In this document: piece after piece, positions 24,025 through 36,068 of the stretch
Numbering within the stretch: position 1 is the first letter of the stretch
Layout: every line of letters begins with the position of its first letter
Source: Paramecium octaurelia
Taxonomy: Eukaryota; Ciliophora; Oligohymenophorea; Peniculida; Parameciidae
Assembly (NCBI GenBank): GCA_905182995.1
Contig: CAJJDP010000166.1
Span: forward strand, 101,801-165,800
Direction: 5' to 3'
Length of the DNA: 64,000 nucleotides
Made by a program: the position numbers and the translations under genes
Notes under the pieces: model-generated
Database searches by the model: none
Told to the model about the DNA's origin: nothing
Seen by the model: the letters and a program-made list of their open reading frames with translations, nothing else

Positions 24025-25747
24025 TCATTCCATTCTTTATGCAGCAGTATTATATTTAACAGTATTTTATTTAAATTTGTTTTTATATCTATCAGATTCT
24101 TTATTTATTTGTGGTTATGCTTGACTATTTTGATCTAGAGCAAACAAATTAACAGGTGCTTGACTAGTCATCATTGATGTTTATGAATTCTGAGCAGGTT
24201 GAGCTGAAAATAGATCAATGGTGCGTGGTTTATTTTGATCATCGGCTGAAAACGAGCCTCCGCCCAAAGAGTTAGTTTAAAATAAGAAAGCGTTGTTGTT
24301 ACTCATAGTTTTTGATTGATTCAATCCAAATAAATCGTTAGAATACGATTAACTTTATTGAAAGGGTTGATTTTAGGTAAATGGTGATTGAGTTTAGAAT
24401 GAGTTGGTTTGATTGAAAACATTCTAACTCATTTAGTTATTCATAAAAGGACTTGAGGATGGTTAAATTTACTAAGAGAAAAAGTTTTCATTAGTAAACA
24501 CATTTGGCTATGGTTATGTCTAATTTTGGAATGGGAAGACAGCCTATTATGGTTATTATGGAATGAATGGGGCCTGATATTGATTTTAAATTGGTTGTGA
24601 TTGAAATAGATTAAATGTCGATTAATTTTAAGGTTGAATAGGTGGTTGATTTGTTAACCAAGGTGCACTAAACAGAGGACTTTCAATATTGGAAGTGAAG
24701 GGATTAACTTCAATCACAGATTGTTACGGTATTGGTTGTGGTAGTGGATCTATTTTCTATTGAAGAACGGGTTCTTGTTTAACTTCTAAAGGTTGTTCTT
24801 ACTTCTATGAAATAGGTGTTTGTTATTGTTGTATTTATTCATCAGGAGGTTTAATTACATTTTCTTGTTGTTGAATTTGTGTTTTTTATTGTTCTTCTTT
24901 GTTTAATATTTAAATGGGTGTTTCAATTTTAGGATTAAATTCAAATTCTTATTTTTTAATTTGACAAAATTTAGATAATGGCTATTTTTTGATTACTATT
25001 GATTCAGAAGCACTCTGGTTGTCCTCATCATTTGGTTTTGTAGAGTTTTCTTGTTTTTAGACAGCCTATCTTCCTTTTTGAAAAATGGGTTCTTCTTGAT
25101 CGTCGAAGAGGAAACTCTCAGCTCTTCGAATTGAGATTTAAGATGACTTCTTTTTTTTCTCTTCCATTAGGGGGTTGTCATTAATTACACTAATAGGTTT
25201 ATCATCCAAGTAGGAGAGAAACTATTTTTTTTGAAAGTTGATTGATGCTTGCTTTTCCCTTGATTAGGAGAGCATTTAGGGATCATAAACTAAATTTTTA
25301 GTTGGTTTGGATGAAATTTTATAAATAGTGGGATTAGGGAAATCATTTATGGAACTCCATCTGTAAGAGGAGCAATCTTGAGATTAATCGTCTCTCCTCC
25401 ATCTTGGGTTGCATATTTTGTGATCGATTGCAGGTTTCTTAAAAGATGATAGAATGCAAAATTACTTCATCTTCATTAATTTAATATTGGATGGTTGGAC
25501 ATTTAGAGAAGTCAGTCCCTTTTACTATGGTTTTATAATATTCGTTTAAGCGGATAAGGGATTTCTTATAGGGATTGAGGCGTTCTTGCTTTTTTTCAAT
25601 TTGAACAAATTTGTTTTTGATGATGCATTATGAGTTTGAAGATTTAAGTTCCTGAGGAATGGATACCTAAGATGATTAATCAATTTATGGACTAGCATTT
25701 AAGCCCAGGAATGATTTGAAGCTCTGTCTCATTCTTTCGAAAGACAT
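24025..25747 (-). CDS. Q/N-rich protein with DLF/NPF-type short motifs, 564 aa
   Basis: Start CAT 25745-25747, one 28-nt intron at 25438-25465 ending AAG, stop 24025-24027. The N-terminal half is basic/serine-rich without a known fold. The C-terminal 250 residues are low complexity with scattered short motifs: one NPF (EVNPFTSNIES), DLF in SNDLFGLNQ and TIDLFSAQP, and NLF in NLFQSQP and NLFALDQN. In other eukaryotes NPF binds EH domains and DxF/DLF-like motifs bind clathrin adaptors, so an endocytic or vesicle-coat accessory protein is a reasonable guess; an FG-nucleoporin is less likely because FG pairs are few. No folded domain supports either. Confidence 0.75.
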
Positions 25748-25861
25748 TAAAATCAAATTTAAAATTATTCATTCAATTTAATTATATTTATTTTAAGTTC
25801 AAATAAAGTTATTTATTAATCCCAATGACAATGACTAATTAATTATTTAATTAAAATAGGA

Positions 25862-28223
25862 ATGACTAGTACATGCGAACACATCAATGAATAACACATC
25901 ACATGGTAAATCGAGGGATAAATGATACACAAGAATTAATGCACTCGTTGTTTTGTAGAAGCAAAGAGTGACAATGGCATATAGGTGTGTTTGAAATGTT
26001 TTAATGGAGCTTGTATTGAAATACACAGTCCTCAACACAGTTATTAGCATAATCATTACATTGTTTTGAACATCAGATTATATGAGATTGAATAGCAAAA
26101 ATAGAGTTTGGATGAAATTACTAAATAACTTAAAGAAGATATTCCATAGTTAGAGACTGAAACAAGTGTGATATGTTTGAAATGTCAAAAACTATTGAAT
26201 TCTCCTTGGTTGGATGCGTTAGTTTAATCTATTATTAAATAAGCTAATACTACTTTATAGCGATTACCAATCAATGAATACAAAATATAACCATGTGAGC
26301 ATACTATAACAATATAATAGAGGCCGTTAACTGTAAAAAATCTATAGAAATGTAGACGATGTCGTATGTCTAACAATTTATGGTTATGTTTAGAGTGTGG
26401 ACATGTTGGTTGTGGTAGAAAGATTTTTGATGGATCAGGAGGAAATAATCATGCAGTAGATCATTCTGATGAACTTTAACATCATGTGGTTGTCAAATTG
26501 GGAACTATTACATCAGATGGTTAAGCAGATGTATTTTGCTACAAATGTGATGATGAGGTGGTAGATAACCTTCTCAAAGAACATCTTGCTACTTACGGGA
26601 TTGAAATAGAAAAATAAGTGAAAACTGAGAAAACTATGGCTGAATTAACTTTGGATGCCAATTTAGTAATTCAATTGAGCAAATTGATAGAAGAGGGCAC
26701 AGTGTTAGATCCTATTTTTGGACCTGAATACACAGGAATTGACAATATCGGAAATACATGTTATATGAATTCAGTTATCTAAGTATTTTTTAGTATACCT
26801 GAATTTAAATAACTCTACTCTTTAGAACATTAATTCAATTGCACAAGTATGCCGTACAATTGTGTATTATGTCAAATATGTAAGGTCAATCATGGTCTTA
26901 ATAGTGGTGATTTCTCAATAAAGAAAGTATCAAAGGGTTTACAAGGAGCCTTAGGAAATTTCTATTAGGATGGAATCAAACTATACGATTTCAAGCAGTT
27001 AGTAGCAAAAGGAAATTAAAATTTCCTCTTTAATCATTAATAAGATGCATAGGAATATTGGCAATTATTAAATTCATTCTTTCAGAAAACAGAAAAACAA
27101 TTTTAATTACCATAATTATCTTCGATCTTCTCATTTGATTAGACTACCATTCTAGAATGTGTGAATTGTGGAGGACATAAAGTTAATTTAGTTAAAAATT
27201 AAGAATTTAAGTTACCTGTTGAATTACCTACTTAAGATTAAATTGATCTTTATCGCACACAACAGAAATAGAAATATGAGGAGAGAATGAAATCAACGAA
27301 TCCATAAGAAATTAAACCATTCTCATTGAAAGATCTGCCTGAGTATGATACAACATTTGAAAGATGTCTGGAACTACTGAAAGAAGGAGAACGTGTAGAC
27401 ATCTTCTGTCCTCAATGTTAGTCACTTTAATTATTTATCAAAAAAGAATACTTTAAGACTTTCCCTAAATATCTCTTTGTACCTGTAAACAGATTTATCT
27501 AAGAGAATTGGGTTCCTAAGAAATTGAAAGCATCAATAAAGATTAAGGAGATCTATGACTTTGGTGATTTCAAAGAACCTGTGCTCTAAGACAAAGATGC
27601 AATAAAAGAGTAAACTGAATAGGAATACACAGAAGATAACTTGCAAATTTTAATGGGAATGGGATTTGGTGAGAATAGATGCAAAAGAGCACTCATAAAA
27701 TAGAAGAATGATATTGAAGCTGCTATGATTTTTATTATGGAATCATTAGGCGACCTAACTTAAGATGAACTATTAGATTAGAATGAAAAAATAAATGAAG
27801 CATTTATAGAATAAATAGTTATAATGGGATTCAATCATGACTAAGCCAGATTCGCTTTATCTAAGACAGTATTTATATTGTATATAGGTCAAAAAAAAGG
27901 ATAATAATTTGAAAAGAGCCATGGATTATCTATTTAATCACGACTTAGAAGCTGAAATGAATCAGGCACAAGCGAAGCAATAGTAACAGAAGTAGGATCA
28001 ATTTGATAATCAAACTTCAAAATATGAATTGTTTGGTAACTTCTTTGGTTTATAACTCTTAGCATGTATAGTTCATTTAGGAAGATCTGTTCAAAGTGGA
28101 CATTACGTGTCTTACATTAAAAAGAATGGAGGATGGATTCTGTACAATGATTCTAAGGTTGCCAAGATAGTGGAACCTTCTTTAAACAATGGATATATGT
28201 ATATCTTCAAGAGACTAGATTGA
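25862..28223 (+). CDS. USP5: Ubiquitin C-terminal hydrolase, isopeptidase T (USP5) type, about 776-780 aa
   Basis: Domains in order: an N-terminal zinc-finger-like block (CEHINEQHITW.. CTRC.. CLKC), a ZnF-UBP (CRRCRMSNNLWLCLECGHVGCG), the catalytic Cys box GIDNIGNTCYMNSVIQ (Cys near residue 300), two UBA domains (LQILMGMGFGENRCKRAL; IVIMGFNHDQARFALSK), and the His box GRSVQSGHYVSYIKKNGG (His near 740). This is the full USP5/USP13 plan, which disassembles free polyubiquitin chains. The only intron falls in UBA2: 27869-27887 (19 nt, TAG) or 27869-27899 (31 nt, AAG); both keep frame. The longer one gives the better UBA match. Confidence 0.95.
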
Positions 28224-28271
28224 ATAGTCTATTTTTGATAATAGTAATTATTTGCAATAAAATTTATTTTT

Positions 28272-29284
28272 ATGTATAATAATCACTTCTACCTTACACC
28301 TCCCCAACCTGTCTATATTCGATCATATGATAATAGATATTACCAGCCACCTGTCAAAGTGATTATTAAGCCACCAAATTTCCAAATATAACAACCAGTA
28401 CTATCATAAAATCTATGAAATAATAGCCAATTTCGACAACAAGAGTGTATCATACTTAACCAATAATTCCTCCTCGAAGTGGTAATTCCATCCATCAATC
28501 CTACATAACAAGAACCATCATACCTCCAACCTAATAACTGGCTCTGAATACTTCCTATTAACAATAACCCTTTGTTAGATCATCCATTCCGTATCAACCA
28601 TAATACTAGCCATATTCACAATCCTTTCATCAACAACAGCCAGTTACTCCATAGGTTTAATCGAGATAATCGAAACAAACCCCATAATCAAAGTCGAATT
28701 ATTAAGCAGCTCCACAATATTAACACAAACCTCAATACTCTCAACCTCCAATCCTATCCTAATAGGATGATGATCTGGAAAAGAAGTTCCAAGATGCAAT
28801 TGATAGAACAAGGGATTTGGTTCAGAAGTACAATAAACCATAACCAAAATAAGAGGAATAACAGTAACTCCAAGATTTGGCCTTACAATACGAAGATGGG
28901 TATATTTATAGAGGACAAGGATATGAACCAGCAACAAGAGAAGGATTTGGGGTTTTGAATGATTAAAATGACAATGAAGTATATAGTGGCTATTGGCAAG
29001 ACAACCAATACCATGGGCAAGGAAAACTGATTAACTATTCTGCAGAAGAAATCAATGGTCCTTTCGATTATAGAGATCTGAGTATCATTGAGAATGGTTG
29101 GTTAAGTTACGAAGGAGAGTTCTATTAGGGTAAAATGTAAGGAAATGGTGCTTTGTATCTAACCAATGGAGAACGCTATGAAGGGTAATTCAATGATGGC
29201 ATGATCGAGGGCAAAGGCGTATTCATGACTCAAGATGGATAATAAATTGAGGGAATTTGGAGAGAAGGTGTATTAGAACATTGA
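28272..29284 (+). CDS. MORN-repeat protein with Pro/Gln-rich N-terminus, 327 aa
   Basis: ATG 28272; 29-nt intron at 28398-28426; stop 29282-29284. The first ~170 residues are Pro/Gln/Tyr/Ser-rich and disordered. A short charged helix (DDLEKKFQDAIDRTRDL) leads into MORN repeats: YEDGYIYRGQGYEPATREG, YSGYWQDNQYHGQGKL, YEGEFYQGKMQGNGALYL, YEGQFNDGMIEGKGVF. C-terminal MORN blocks behind a disordered region are frequent among ciliate cortical and membrane-associated proteins; a lipid-binding role is possible but not shown. USP5 ends only 48 nt upstream. Confidence 0.85.
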
Positions 29285-29347
29285 TTGATATAAAATTTAA
29301 TAACTTAGTCATTGGTTAATAGTATAATTAATATTGATATTTAATTT

Positions 29348-30617
29348 ATGATTCAAGAATAAGAACACATTGTCACATTAGTTATAAATCAGTCAATCGA
29401 GATGGGAGAGTTTGGAATCTAGGAAGCAATTCAACTATTCGAACTCTTTGGATTGCCATATCAGGAATTGTTCAAATAGTATTTCCCAGAAAATTAATTC
29501 CCAAAGAAATATGAAATTACATCTCAAACTCTACCCAACTACCCTTTCGTAGACGTGTATTTGAAGGATCTGGATTTAATTCCGAAGGTTTTGAGTAGAT
29601 CCCTTATGATTCATGACATACTATATACCATCAGTAGAGCCAATACAATAGAGGATTTAAATAAGAATGTACTACTTTAGGCTATGCAATACATTGAAAA
29701 TCCCAATCTCTCATGTAAATGCGATATCATCACATCCTTTTTCAAAATTACCTAGGAGAAACGAGTTGAATTAATGGAGTAAGTTTTTGGAGAGAAGGGA
29801 TTGAATTGTCAAAATACTATTAATTTAACTGAACCAGACATTCTCTATTATTTAATGATCACCAAAGATCAGAAATACATTGCTGGTTATACCTTGTCAA
29901 AGAAGAAGAAGAGAAGAGAGAAGAACTTTGCAAGAATCTACGAATTGCCTAATCGAATTTATCTGGGTCCAGTTTCTCTGGCTCATGATTTGGCATTTTT
30001 GATGGCCAATCAAGCCTAGGTGAAAGAGAATGATTTTGTATTCGATCCTTTTGCAGGAACAGGCAGTTCTTTAGTAGCCTGTTCCCATTTTGGAGCCATT
30101 TGTTTTGGCTCTGAAATTGATGGGTATGTAAGATATATTTGTTTATCCTTAGTTAATGAAAGGACATTGCATAGGATATATCAATTAGAAAAGCACCTAC
30201 CTCAAAGATCCAAACTATAAATAAGTTAAACCCTACATAAATTTGAACTTTCAACAATACAACCTCCCTCCTCCTAATTTGATACAGACTGATGTTCATT
30301 TACCTACTTTCAATCCAAGAGTAGATGAATTCTTTGATGCTATAATTTGCGATCCTCCTTATGGCATAAGAGCATCAATCTAATAGGATGGAAATGAGCA
30401 GGATTTATAAGCTAATCGAACAGCAATCTATAGAAGGATGTTTGAAGTAGCCAGAAGAGTATTAAGAAAAGGAGGAAGACTTGTTTATCTGTATCCATTA
30501 TTTAAAGGGATGGAAAAGAAAGTAGAGAAGGAGGAGGGATTTGAATTAGTTGATTTTCGAGAATAGAAAATGGTTGATAAAAGAAGTCGATTATTAGTTA
30601 CAATGGAGAAATTGTGA
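29348..30617 (+). CDS. TRM11: tRNA (guanine-10-N2)-methyltransferase catalytic subunit TRM11, 414 aa
   Basis: Rossmann methyltransferase of the THUMP/TRM11 group. SAM-binding motif I is FDPFAGTGSSLVACSHFGA near residue 230; the catalytic motif is CDPPYGIRAS near residue 320; further blocks (YLGPVSLAHDLAFLMANQA; ARRVLRKGGRLVYLYP) match TRM11. It forms m2G10 in tRNA together with the small partner TRM112, in the cytoplasm. One 25-nt intron (30128-30152) lies between motif I and the DPPY block; without it the frame is lost. The product length is close to the family norm. Confidence 0.92.
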
Positions 30618-30644
30618 ATAAATTTAGAATATATTATGTCAATG

Positions 30645-32386
30645 TCAAATTAAATTACTCATCAATGCAAAGTTGAATAAATATACTCCAAATATTCTTA
30701 TGAATAGGTTCTCATAAAACTTCAATTTGTTGCCACCCAACAATTTTATATTATCATAATTCTTAGATTTATTTAATCTATATCCAACATATTCGGGTAT
30801 CAACAGAAATGCCCATACAATAATGGGCATATAATTTGATTTCTCATATCCATCCCATATGTTTGTCTCGAATTTCCCATTCGAAATATAGGATTTGTCA
30901 AAAACCCAGTTGGTGAAGGTTCTTCCTGAGATTATGAACATATAGAAATAGATGATCCAAAATAAATGTTCCCAACATGCTCCATTCTTACCCTTCCTAG
31001 TTAGATTTGTCTCTTCCATAGATACATATGGTTTCAAACTATTCGGACTTGCATAATAAATTAATCGTCTAAAGAATACAGTAAACACTATTGATATGTT
31101 ATTGATCCTAAACATTATCAAGAAGAACAAGCAAAACCAAAAATCAAATCTAGCCATGTCTCCTTAAATCAATGTTCCAATCCTTGTACCTATTATCAAC
31201 AATTAACCTTAGTAAATATATAATTCACTGAATTTGGTTAAGGACAACGTTAAATCCATTATGATCTCCATTCCTAAATCCAAAAAGGCATATATGAACA
31301 TATAATATTCATTCCAAGCCACAGGATTGTGATCTCTCAACGACTCTTTTATTGAAGGCAGTAGTTTAAAACAAATCAACAACAGTCCAATTATTGTGAT
31401 ATCATACAAGAAATAGCTTAAGCCTTTTAAAAGCTAACTTGGCCATGTCTTCATTCTAAACGTATTGAAAAACACAACAAATCCAATTATATAGATATAA
31501 ACTATAAACAGCCAATCTTCATTGAATCCAACCCAAAATATCATTATAAAATCTGTCAATACTGCCATTAAGATTAATACAAAGTATTCCATCAAAGGTC
31601 TCCCATTCTTGACCTGTATTAACTTATTTCCTAATACCAATTTGTACAATATATGACCTTTGCAAAATACAATCCCTAATTTAAAAAGCTGTTTATTATT
31701 AATGATAATCTTACAATCTATTATTTGACAAATGACCATAATCTAACCCAATAACTAGAACAATCAATTCCATCAATAAAGCAGAATTCCCCAATCTCAT
31801 TTTACACCACCAAAATCAACACTTCCACCACAAATGCAATCAGAAGAGGAATTACTGTCTCTCTTGCTAGAAACTTGATTATATTCTTGTTCTCCATGAA
31901 TATCAAACTCAATTGATCTCCAATTCTATCATAATAGAACGCATTTATTTTACGAAACCCTGCTCCTTTGTTATTGACAGTCATATTTGATATCATTGAT
32001 TAACTTAAACTATGCTGATTTATCGGAACAAGCTTCCTATTTGATGATTTATAAGTCTGAAGATTATTCCTCTGATTAGATGGCATATTCACGAAATTCA
32101 AAGTTAAAGGTTTCTCCTCTTGCATTTCAGTATTCAACTGCTCTACCTAAACCATTTCCTTTTTCACTTCAATAGATACGACCTCCTATTCAGATGCTTC
32201 GAATTTCTAGTTCTTCTGAAAGTGTTGCTATCTCTAAAATGCTTCATCTTGATTAAATTCAGATTCCAGATCCCCTTCAGAATTAATAGTTTAATCCTGT
32301 TATTCTTTGACCTTAATGGATTCCTGTTGCTGTTGTTTAGTACTCTAAAATTTCCCACTAGAGGAGGATGCATTCGATAAGTACAT
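30645..32386 (-). CDS. Polytopic membrane protein of unknown family, 571 aa
   Basis: Start CAT 32384-32386, one 26-nt intron at 31689-31714 ending CAG, stop 30645-30647; length fits. About 130 N-terminal residues are soluble, Gln/Glu/Ser-rich. The rest has roughly eight hydrophobic segments, e.g. TVIPLLIAFVVEVLILVV, YFVLILMAVLTDFIMIFWV, IYIIGFVVFF, ITIIGLLLICF, and a last one FGVYLFNFALMSNLI. A Glu/Lys loop precedes WEHLFWIIYFYMF. No channel filter or transporter signature is seen. The gene ends 27 nt after the convergent TRM11 stop, so the two 3' ends are almost touching. Confidence 0.8.
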
Positions 32387-32589
32387 AAAGTTTCTAATTT
32401 AAAATTAATTAATTAAACATCATTTCAAACTATGACTTAAAATATAATTTGTCATTTTCTGCATTTAATCTCGAAAAATTATTAATATTGATGAATATTT
32501 AATTAAAAGGCAGAAATAAAATGATACAATCGATCTAATTCATATTAGATTGGATTTAATTAGTTATTATCATTTTTATAGTTAATTAA

Positions 32590-32781
32590 ATGGGTTGTGC
32601 AAACATGAAAAGTACAAAGGAAAATCTATAATACTCTGTAAACTAGAAGATTCATTTGAAGGAACAAAGGAGGATAGAAAATCAACTATTTTAAATTGTT
32701 AAGAATCCCATTTTTCAAAGAAGGAAAGCTTAATCGGATCGATCATTTAGACTTAAAAGTGAGGAATTAAGACAAATATGA
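32590..32781 (+). CDS. Small basic protein with MGC acylation-type start, 63 aa
   Basis: Single open frame starting MGCANMKSTKEN and ending before TGA 32779-32781. Gly2-Cys3 followed by Ser/Lys is the classical dual acylation pattern (N-myristoyl plus palmitoyl), and the rest is basic and helical (KIHLKEQRRIENQLFQIV), suiting a small membrane-tethered protein. No family assigned. A downstream exon cannot be excluded, because protein-like sequence in another frame starts at 32839. Confidence 0.5.
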
Positions 32782-33030
32782 GTCAAAATTTTTGTATTTA
32801 TTTTTTCATTAAAAATTTCAACCAAGATTCAAAACACTATGTTTTCGCAGAGATAATATGTAGATTAAATAAATCCATACACCATTGCATTCAAGTCTTT
32901 ATGGCATTTACTGTTGATAGAGAAATTCCATTTGAATGATATGAACAATGGTGCTCTTCTAAATGAGCTATTAAATAAAATTAATTTACTGTTTATTTAT
33001 TTAAATTTGAAATAATACATATATTAACAA
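32782..33030 (+). other. Short gap with an unresolved open stretch
   Basis: From ATG 32839 one frame encodes a helical peptide (INPYTIAFKSLWHLLLIEKF, then LLNELLNK) but finds no TGA before running antisense into the next gene. It may be a further exon of the 63-aa gene or a separate small gene whose stop lies beyond an unseen intron. Confidence 0.3.
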
Positions 33031-34809
33031 TCAATTAAGTTTATTAAAGGATTCTAATTTTTATTAGCTCTTATACTAATCCATTTTACCCAAGACTTAC
33101 AAAGTAGTATAGTCCTATTTATTCGACATCAATCCAGCTGTCATGCTCGTCATTTTTTTAAAGTTTCTCATAAATTATTGCTTTTCCTCTTTAGTCTTAG
33201 AATTCGATCCTTTTGATTATTATGAGTCTGAGCCAACTGTTTAGTATTATTATTAGGAAATGTATTTCATAGTTTAAGGCATAGACAATTGATTTAATCC
33301 CATAGGACTACCTGAGATACTACTAATTTATTATTGTAAGTCATCAATGATCATATTTTGTTTAGATAACTTATCTTAGTAATCTTCATTAATGATATCT
33401 ATTTCTTTGGCTTTATTTTCTTCTTACTCTGCCTGCTAATCCTTTAATTTAGTTATCTAAATAGTCAATTTATCAAGTTCTTCCTTAAGTTCTTAATTCT
33501 GATCTCTAAGATCTCTTATTTATTGCTCAAGATTCCTGGTCTCTTCACTATATTATAACATCTGCTTAGTTAGGTGACCCTGGATATCAGCACCAGTTTA
33601 GATTTATAGTTGCAATTTTTCATATTTACCATTATCACTTTCATTAGAGAAATCTGAATCCGAATTGTTGAGATTTCTGGCACTATCCTTTTGATCAATT
33701 ATTAATTTGTGCAAATCTTCAATCTGAGAGTGCAATTTTAAAATAACTTAATTTTTAGTTTCTAAAAGTTCGCTTTTTAATTATAATTCTATTAAATTAT
33801 AAAGGAAAATAGTTACCATTTTCTAAAAATGTGATTTGATCTTCATCATTAATTTGCATCTTATCATTAACCTAATTGGTTTGGCTCATGCATCTGCTTC
33901 TAATCCTTATATGCTTAAACTTCTCCTCTAATTCCAAATCCAAATTATTCATTCTTATCGATTATTTGACATTAGGGGATCTATCATATTAGCATTCAAC
34001 GTCAATTAGTTTTTTTTTACTCAAAAGAAAACTTTTACCACATGGACATTTTACACATTCCTCATTTATTTAATCATGGATTATTTACAGATTGTCAATC
34101 AAATCAGATGAATGATAACTCTACTACTGTTAATCACTATTATTTTCAAGTCTTTAATTTAACACAATATTCTATGAATCTTCCTGCAATTGATCTACTT
34201 GACATGAAAAATCTGATTATTGTATTTTAATTTAAAGACTCTATATCTGAATAGAGACTTCTTGATTAGATAATATTAATTAATTTTATTCCTTTCTTTT
34301 TACACTCTCCTCTTCGTTTATAGTATTGGTTGAGACATCGACCTTCACATATTCTGTTTATGTCAAATTTTCAACTTATTCAACAATTATTTAACAACCA
34401 TTGTCCACTAGAACTCCAGATGCTTCTAAAGATATCAAAGTATCAGTTTGTATTTATTGATCAAAGGTTTCAGGAAGAGCTTTTGATTTAATTGAATTTA
34501 ACAACCCAGTCATTTGTTAATCATTTTAGTTTGATATATCGTTACATTAGCTGGTTAGACACAAGGAACCATCATTTTCATCTTGCGACTAAATTTTTTC
34601 TAAAATCAAGTTTATTTAATACATTTGACCTTTTCAATGTACTTATCCAAATTGCTTTTGAATTTATTGGTATCGATTTTAGACTAAAAAGTGGAAGCCA
34701 GTTTTTCAAATGAATCAGAACGCTTAGAGCTATCAAATTGGTAATTGCACTTGGAAAATACATCTGAAAGGGCTCCCAAAACATCTTTGGTTGGGATGTA
34801 ATATTACAT
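33031..34809 (-). CDS. Coiled-coil protein with a Cys cluster, 575 aa
   Basis: Start CAT 34807-34809, introns 34600-34622 (23 nt) and 33789-33816 (28 nt), stop 33031-33033; spliced length is a multiple of three only with both. N-terminal ~80 residues: IPTKDVLGALSDVFSKC. Long Gln/Glu/Asp-rich helices follow, with a short Cys cluster near residue 245 (EECVKCPCGKSFLL), then a strong coiled coil (LEQQIRDLRDQNQELKEEL). The C-terminus is serine-rich then basic. No catalytic domain. The pattern (dimeric coil with a small possible zinc site) suggests a scaffold; nothing more can be said. Confidence 0.78.
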
Positions 34810-34842
34810 ACAATTATTAAAAGATAATAAAACTAAATTAAA

Positions 34843-35329
34843 TCAACTCTCAAAGGATGTTTCTAAAAATTAACTTTTGTGCTTTTCAATGAAATCAACT
34901 TCGAAATCATCCACATCACACAAGTATTTGAAAGCCACTCCCTGTTAGGTGATCAAAAATGTACCAACACAAAGAGCAACTCTAAACTATAGATTTTAGA
35001 AATAACCTTGATGTTAATCCCAGTTTCTAATAAACTCTTAATGTTCTAGGCAATATGGCAGCAGCAGTCAATCCAAAAAATGATCCATAATAATTCATGC
35101 GCACTAATTTCTTTTGTAGTCCTTAATAATGCTTTAATTATTGATCATCCATATCAATTTCCAAAGCTCTCATTATTTCACGTTTGGTGGAAGTTGTAGT
35201 ATTTTCCAATCCATTTTCTCTTAATTGGGTCTAGGCCTTTCTGAATCTTGCCTATTGCTCTACATATTTCATCTTGTCTTTCATTTATTTGCTTTTTTCT
35301 CTCTTCTCCTCTTTTGTTAAATCAGCCAT
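34843..35329 (-). CDS. Small protein with two hydrophobic segments, 147 aa
   Basis: Start CAT 35327-35329. Introns 34987-35006 (20 nt) and 34942-34964 (23 nt) give a frame of exact length. The N-terminal 80 residues are a charged helix (LTKEEKREKSKQMKDKM), then two likely membrane segments (YYGSFFGLTAAAILP and ELLFVLGVAFKYL), then an acidic-basic tail DDFEVDFIEKHKSQF. Hairpin topology with both ends on one side is likely. Unknown family; a mitochondrial or ER small membrane protein is possible. Head gap to FCF1 is 29 nt on the same strand. Confidence 0.65.
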
Positions 35330-35358
35330 TTATATAAATTAATAAAAATAATAGCAAT

Positions 35359-35980
35359 TCATCTTGGAGCACCAAATGCTTCAGGCATTCTTTCAATTGT
35401 ATACTTGTGATTCTGGATGAACATAATTGGAACACCAGGAATTTTACGAATTCTGCGTTTTAGATCCTTATCACAAGTGGCTACTATGAAACATCTATGT
35501 TGTTTCACTCTATTCACTAAACAATCATCAGCATAAGTGCCCTTGTGATCACAAGTCAACTTCTCAAAACGAGGATCCTTGGACAATCTCAAAGCCAATC
35601 TTGTCTTTTGTCCCAACTTCTCCAATTCAGCAATAACGCAATCAGAAATATATGGAATACATTTTCCTAAAAGACAATCCATTGTATTCTTAAAAATGTC
35701 TAGTTTGTTGGAAATGCTGAAGTTTAGGAAATTGGTATCAAGTAAAATCCTATAGGGAGGTCCGAGGGCTGGATTATGTTTGAAGAATAAGTGACTTGGC
35801 TCTTGTGGTCTAAAATGTAATGACATATTAAAAGTACAATTCTTTTATTTCCACATCATTAACTCCCTTCTTTTTCTCTTCCTTTGGCTGTTCAAGATGT
35901 CGTTTTTAACATCTGGGATCCTTTTTGGAAATCATCCGCTTTATTGTTGCAAATTTCTTTGTTTTATGTGCTTTGCCCAT
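35359..35980 (-). CDS. FCF1: rRNA-processing endonuclease FCF1/UTP24, 197 aa
   Basis: PIN-domain nuclease of the small-subunit processome that cuts pre-rRNA at sites A1/A2 in the nucleolus. The family is obvious: [16 protein letters not shown] start, [17 protein letters not shown] (first acidic residue), [27 protein letters not shown]-like block ([16 protein letters not shown]), [20 protein letters not shown], and the end [14 protein letters not shown]. Length 197 versus 198 in human. One 28-nt intron (35810-35837) joins the basic N-terminus to [13 protein letters not shown]. Confidence 0.96.
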
Positions 35981-36068
35981 ATGTTAAAATTATAAATACG
36001 ATGTTTTGATATAGAATTTAGAGTATTACTTCAATATATTAAATATGGAGAACAGAATTAATAAAACC

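Noticed and set aside
24025-25747. FG-nucleoporin
   Set aside because: FG pairs are sparse; the recurrent motifs are DLF/NLF/NPF, which point elsewhere.
28572-28958. 128-aa ORF and its antisense partner
   Set aside because: Both overlap the MORN gene in other frames; the MORN repeats on the + strand fix the true frame.
32120-32380. 86-aa hydrophobic + strand ORF
   Set aside because: Antisense of the Gln/Glu-rich N-terminus of the polytopic membrane protein, which is in frame with the membrane segments.
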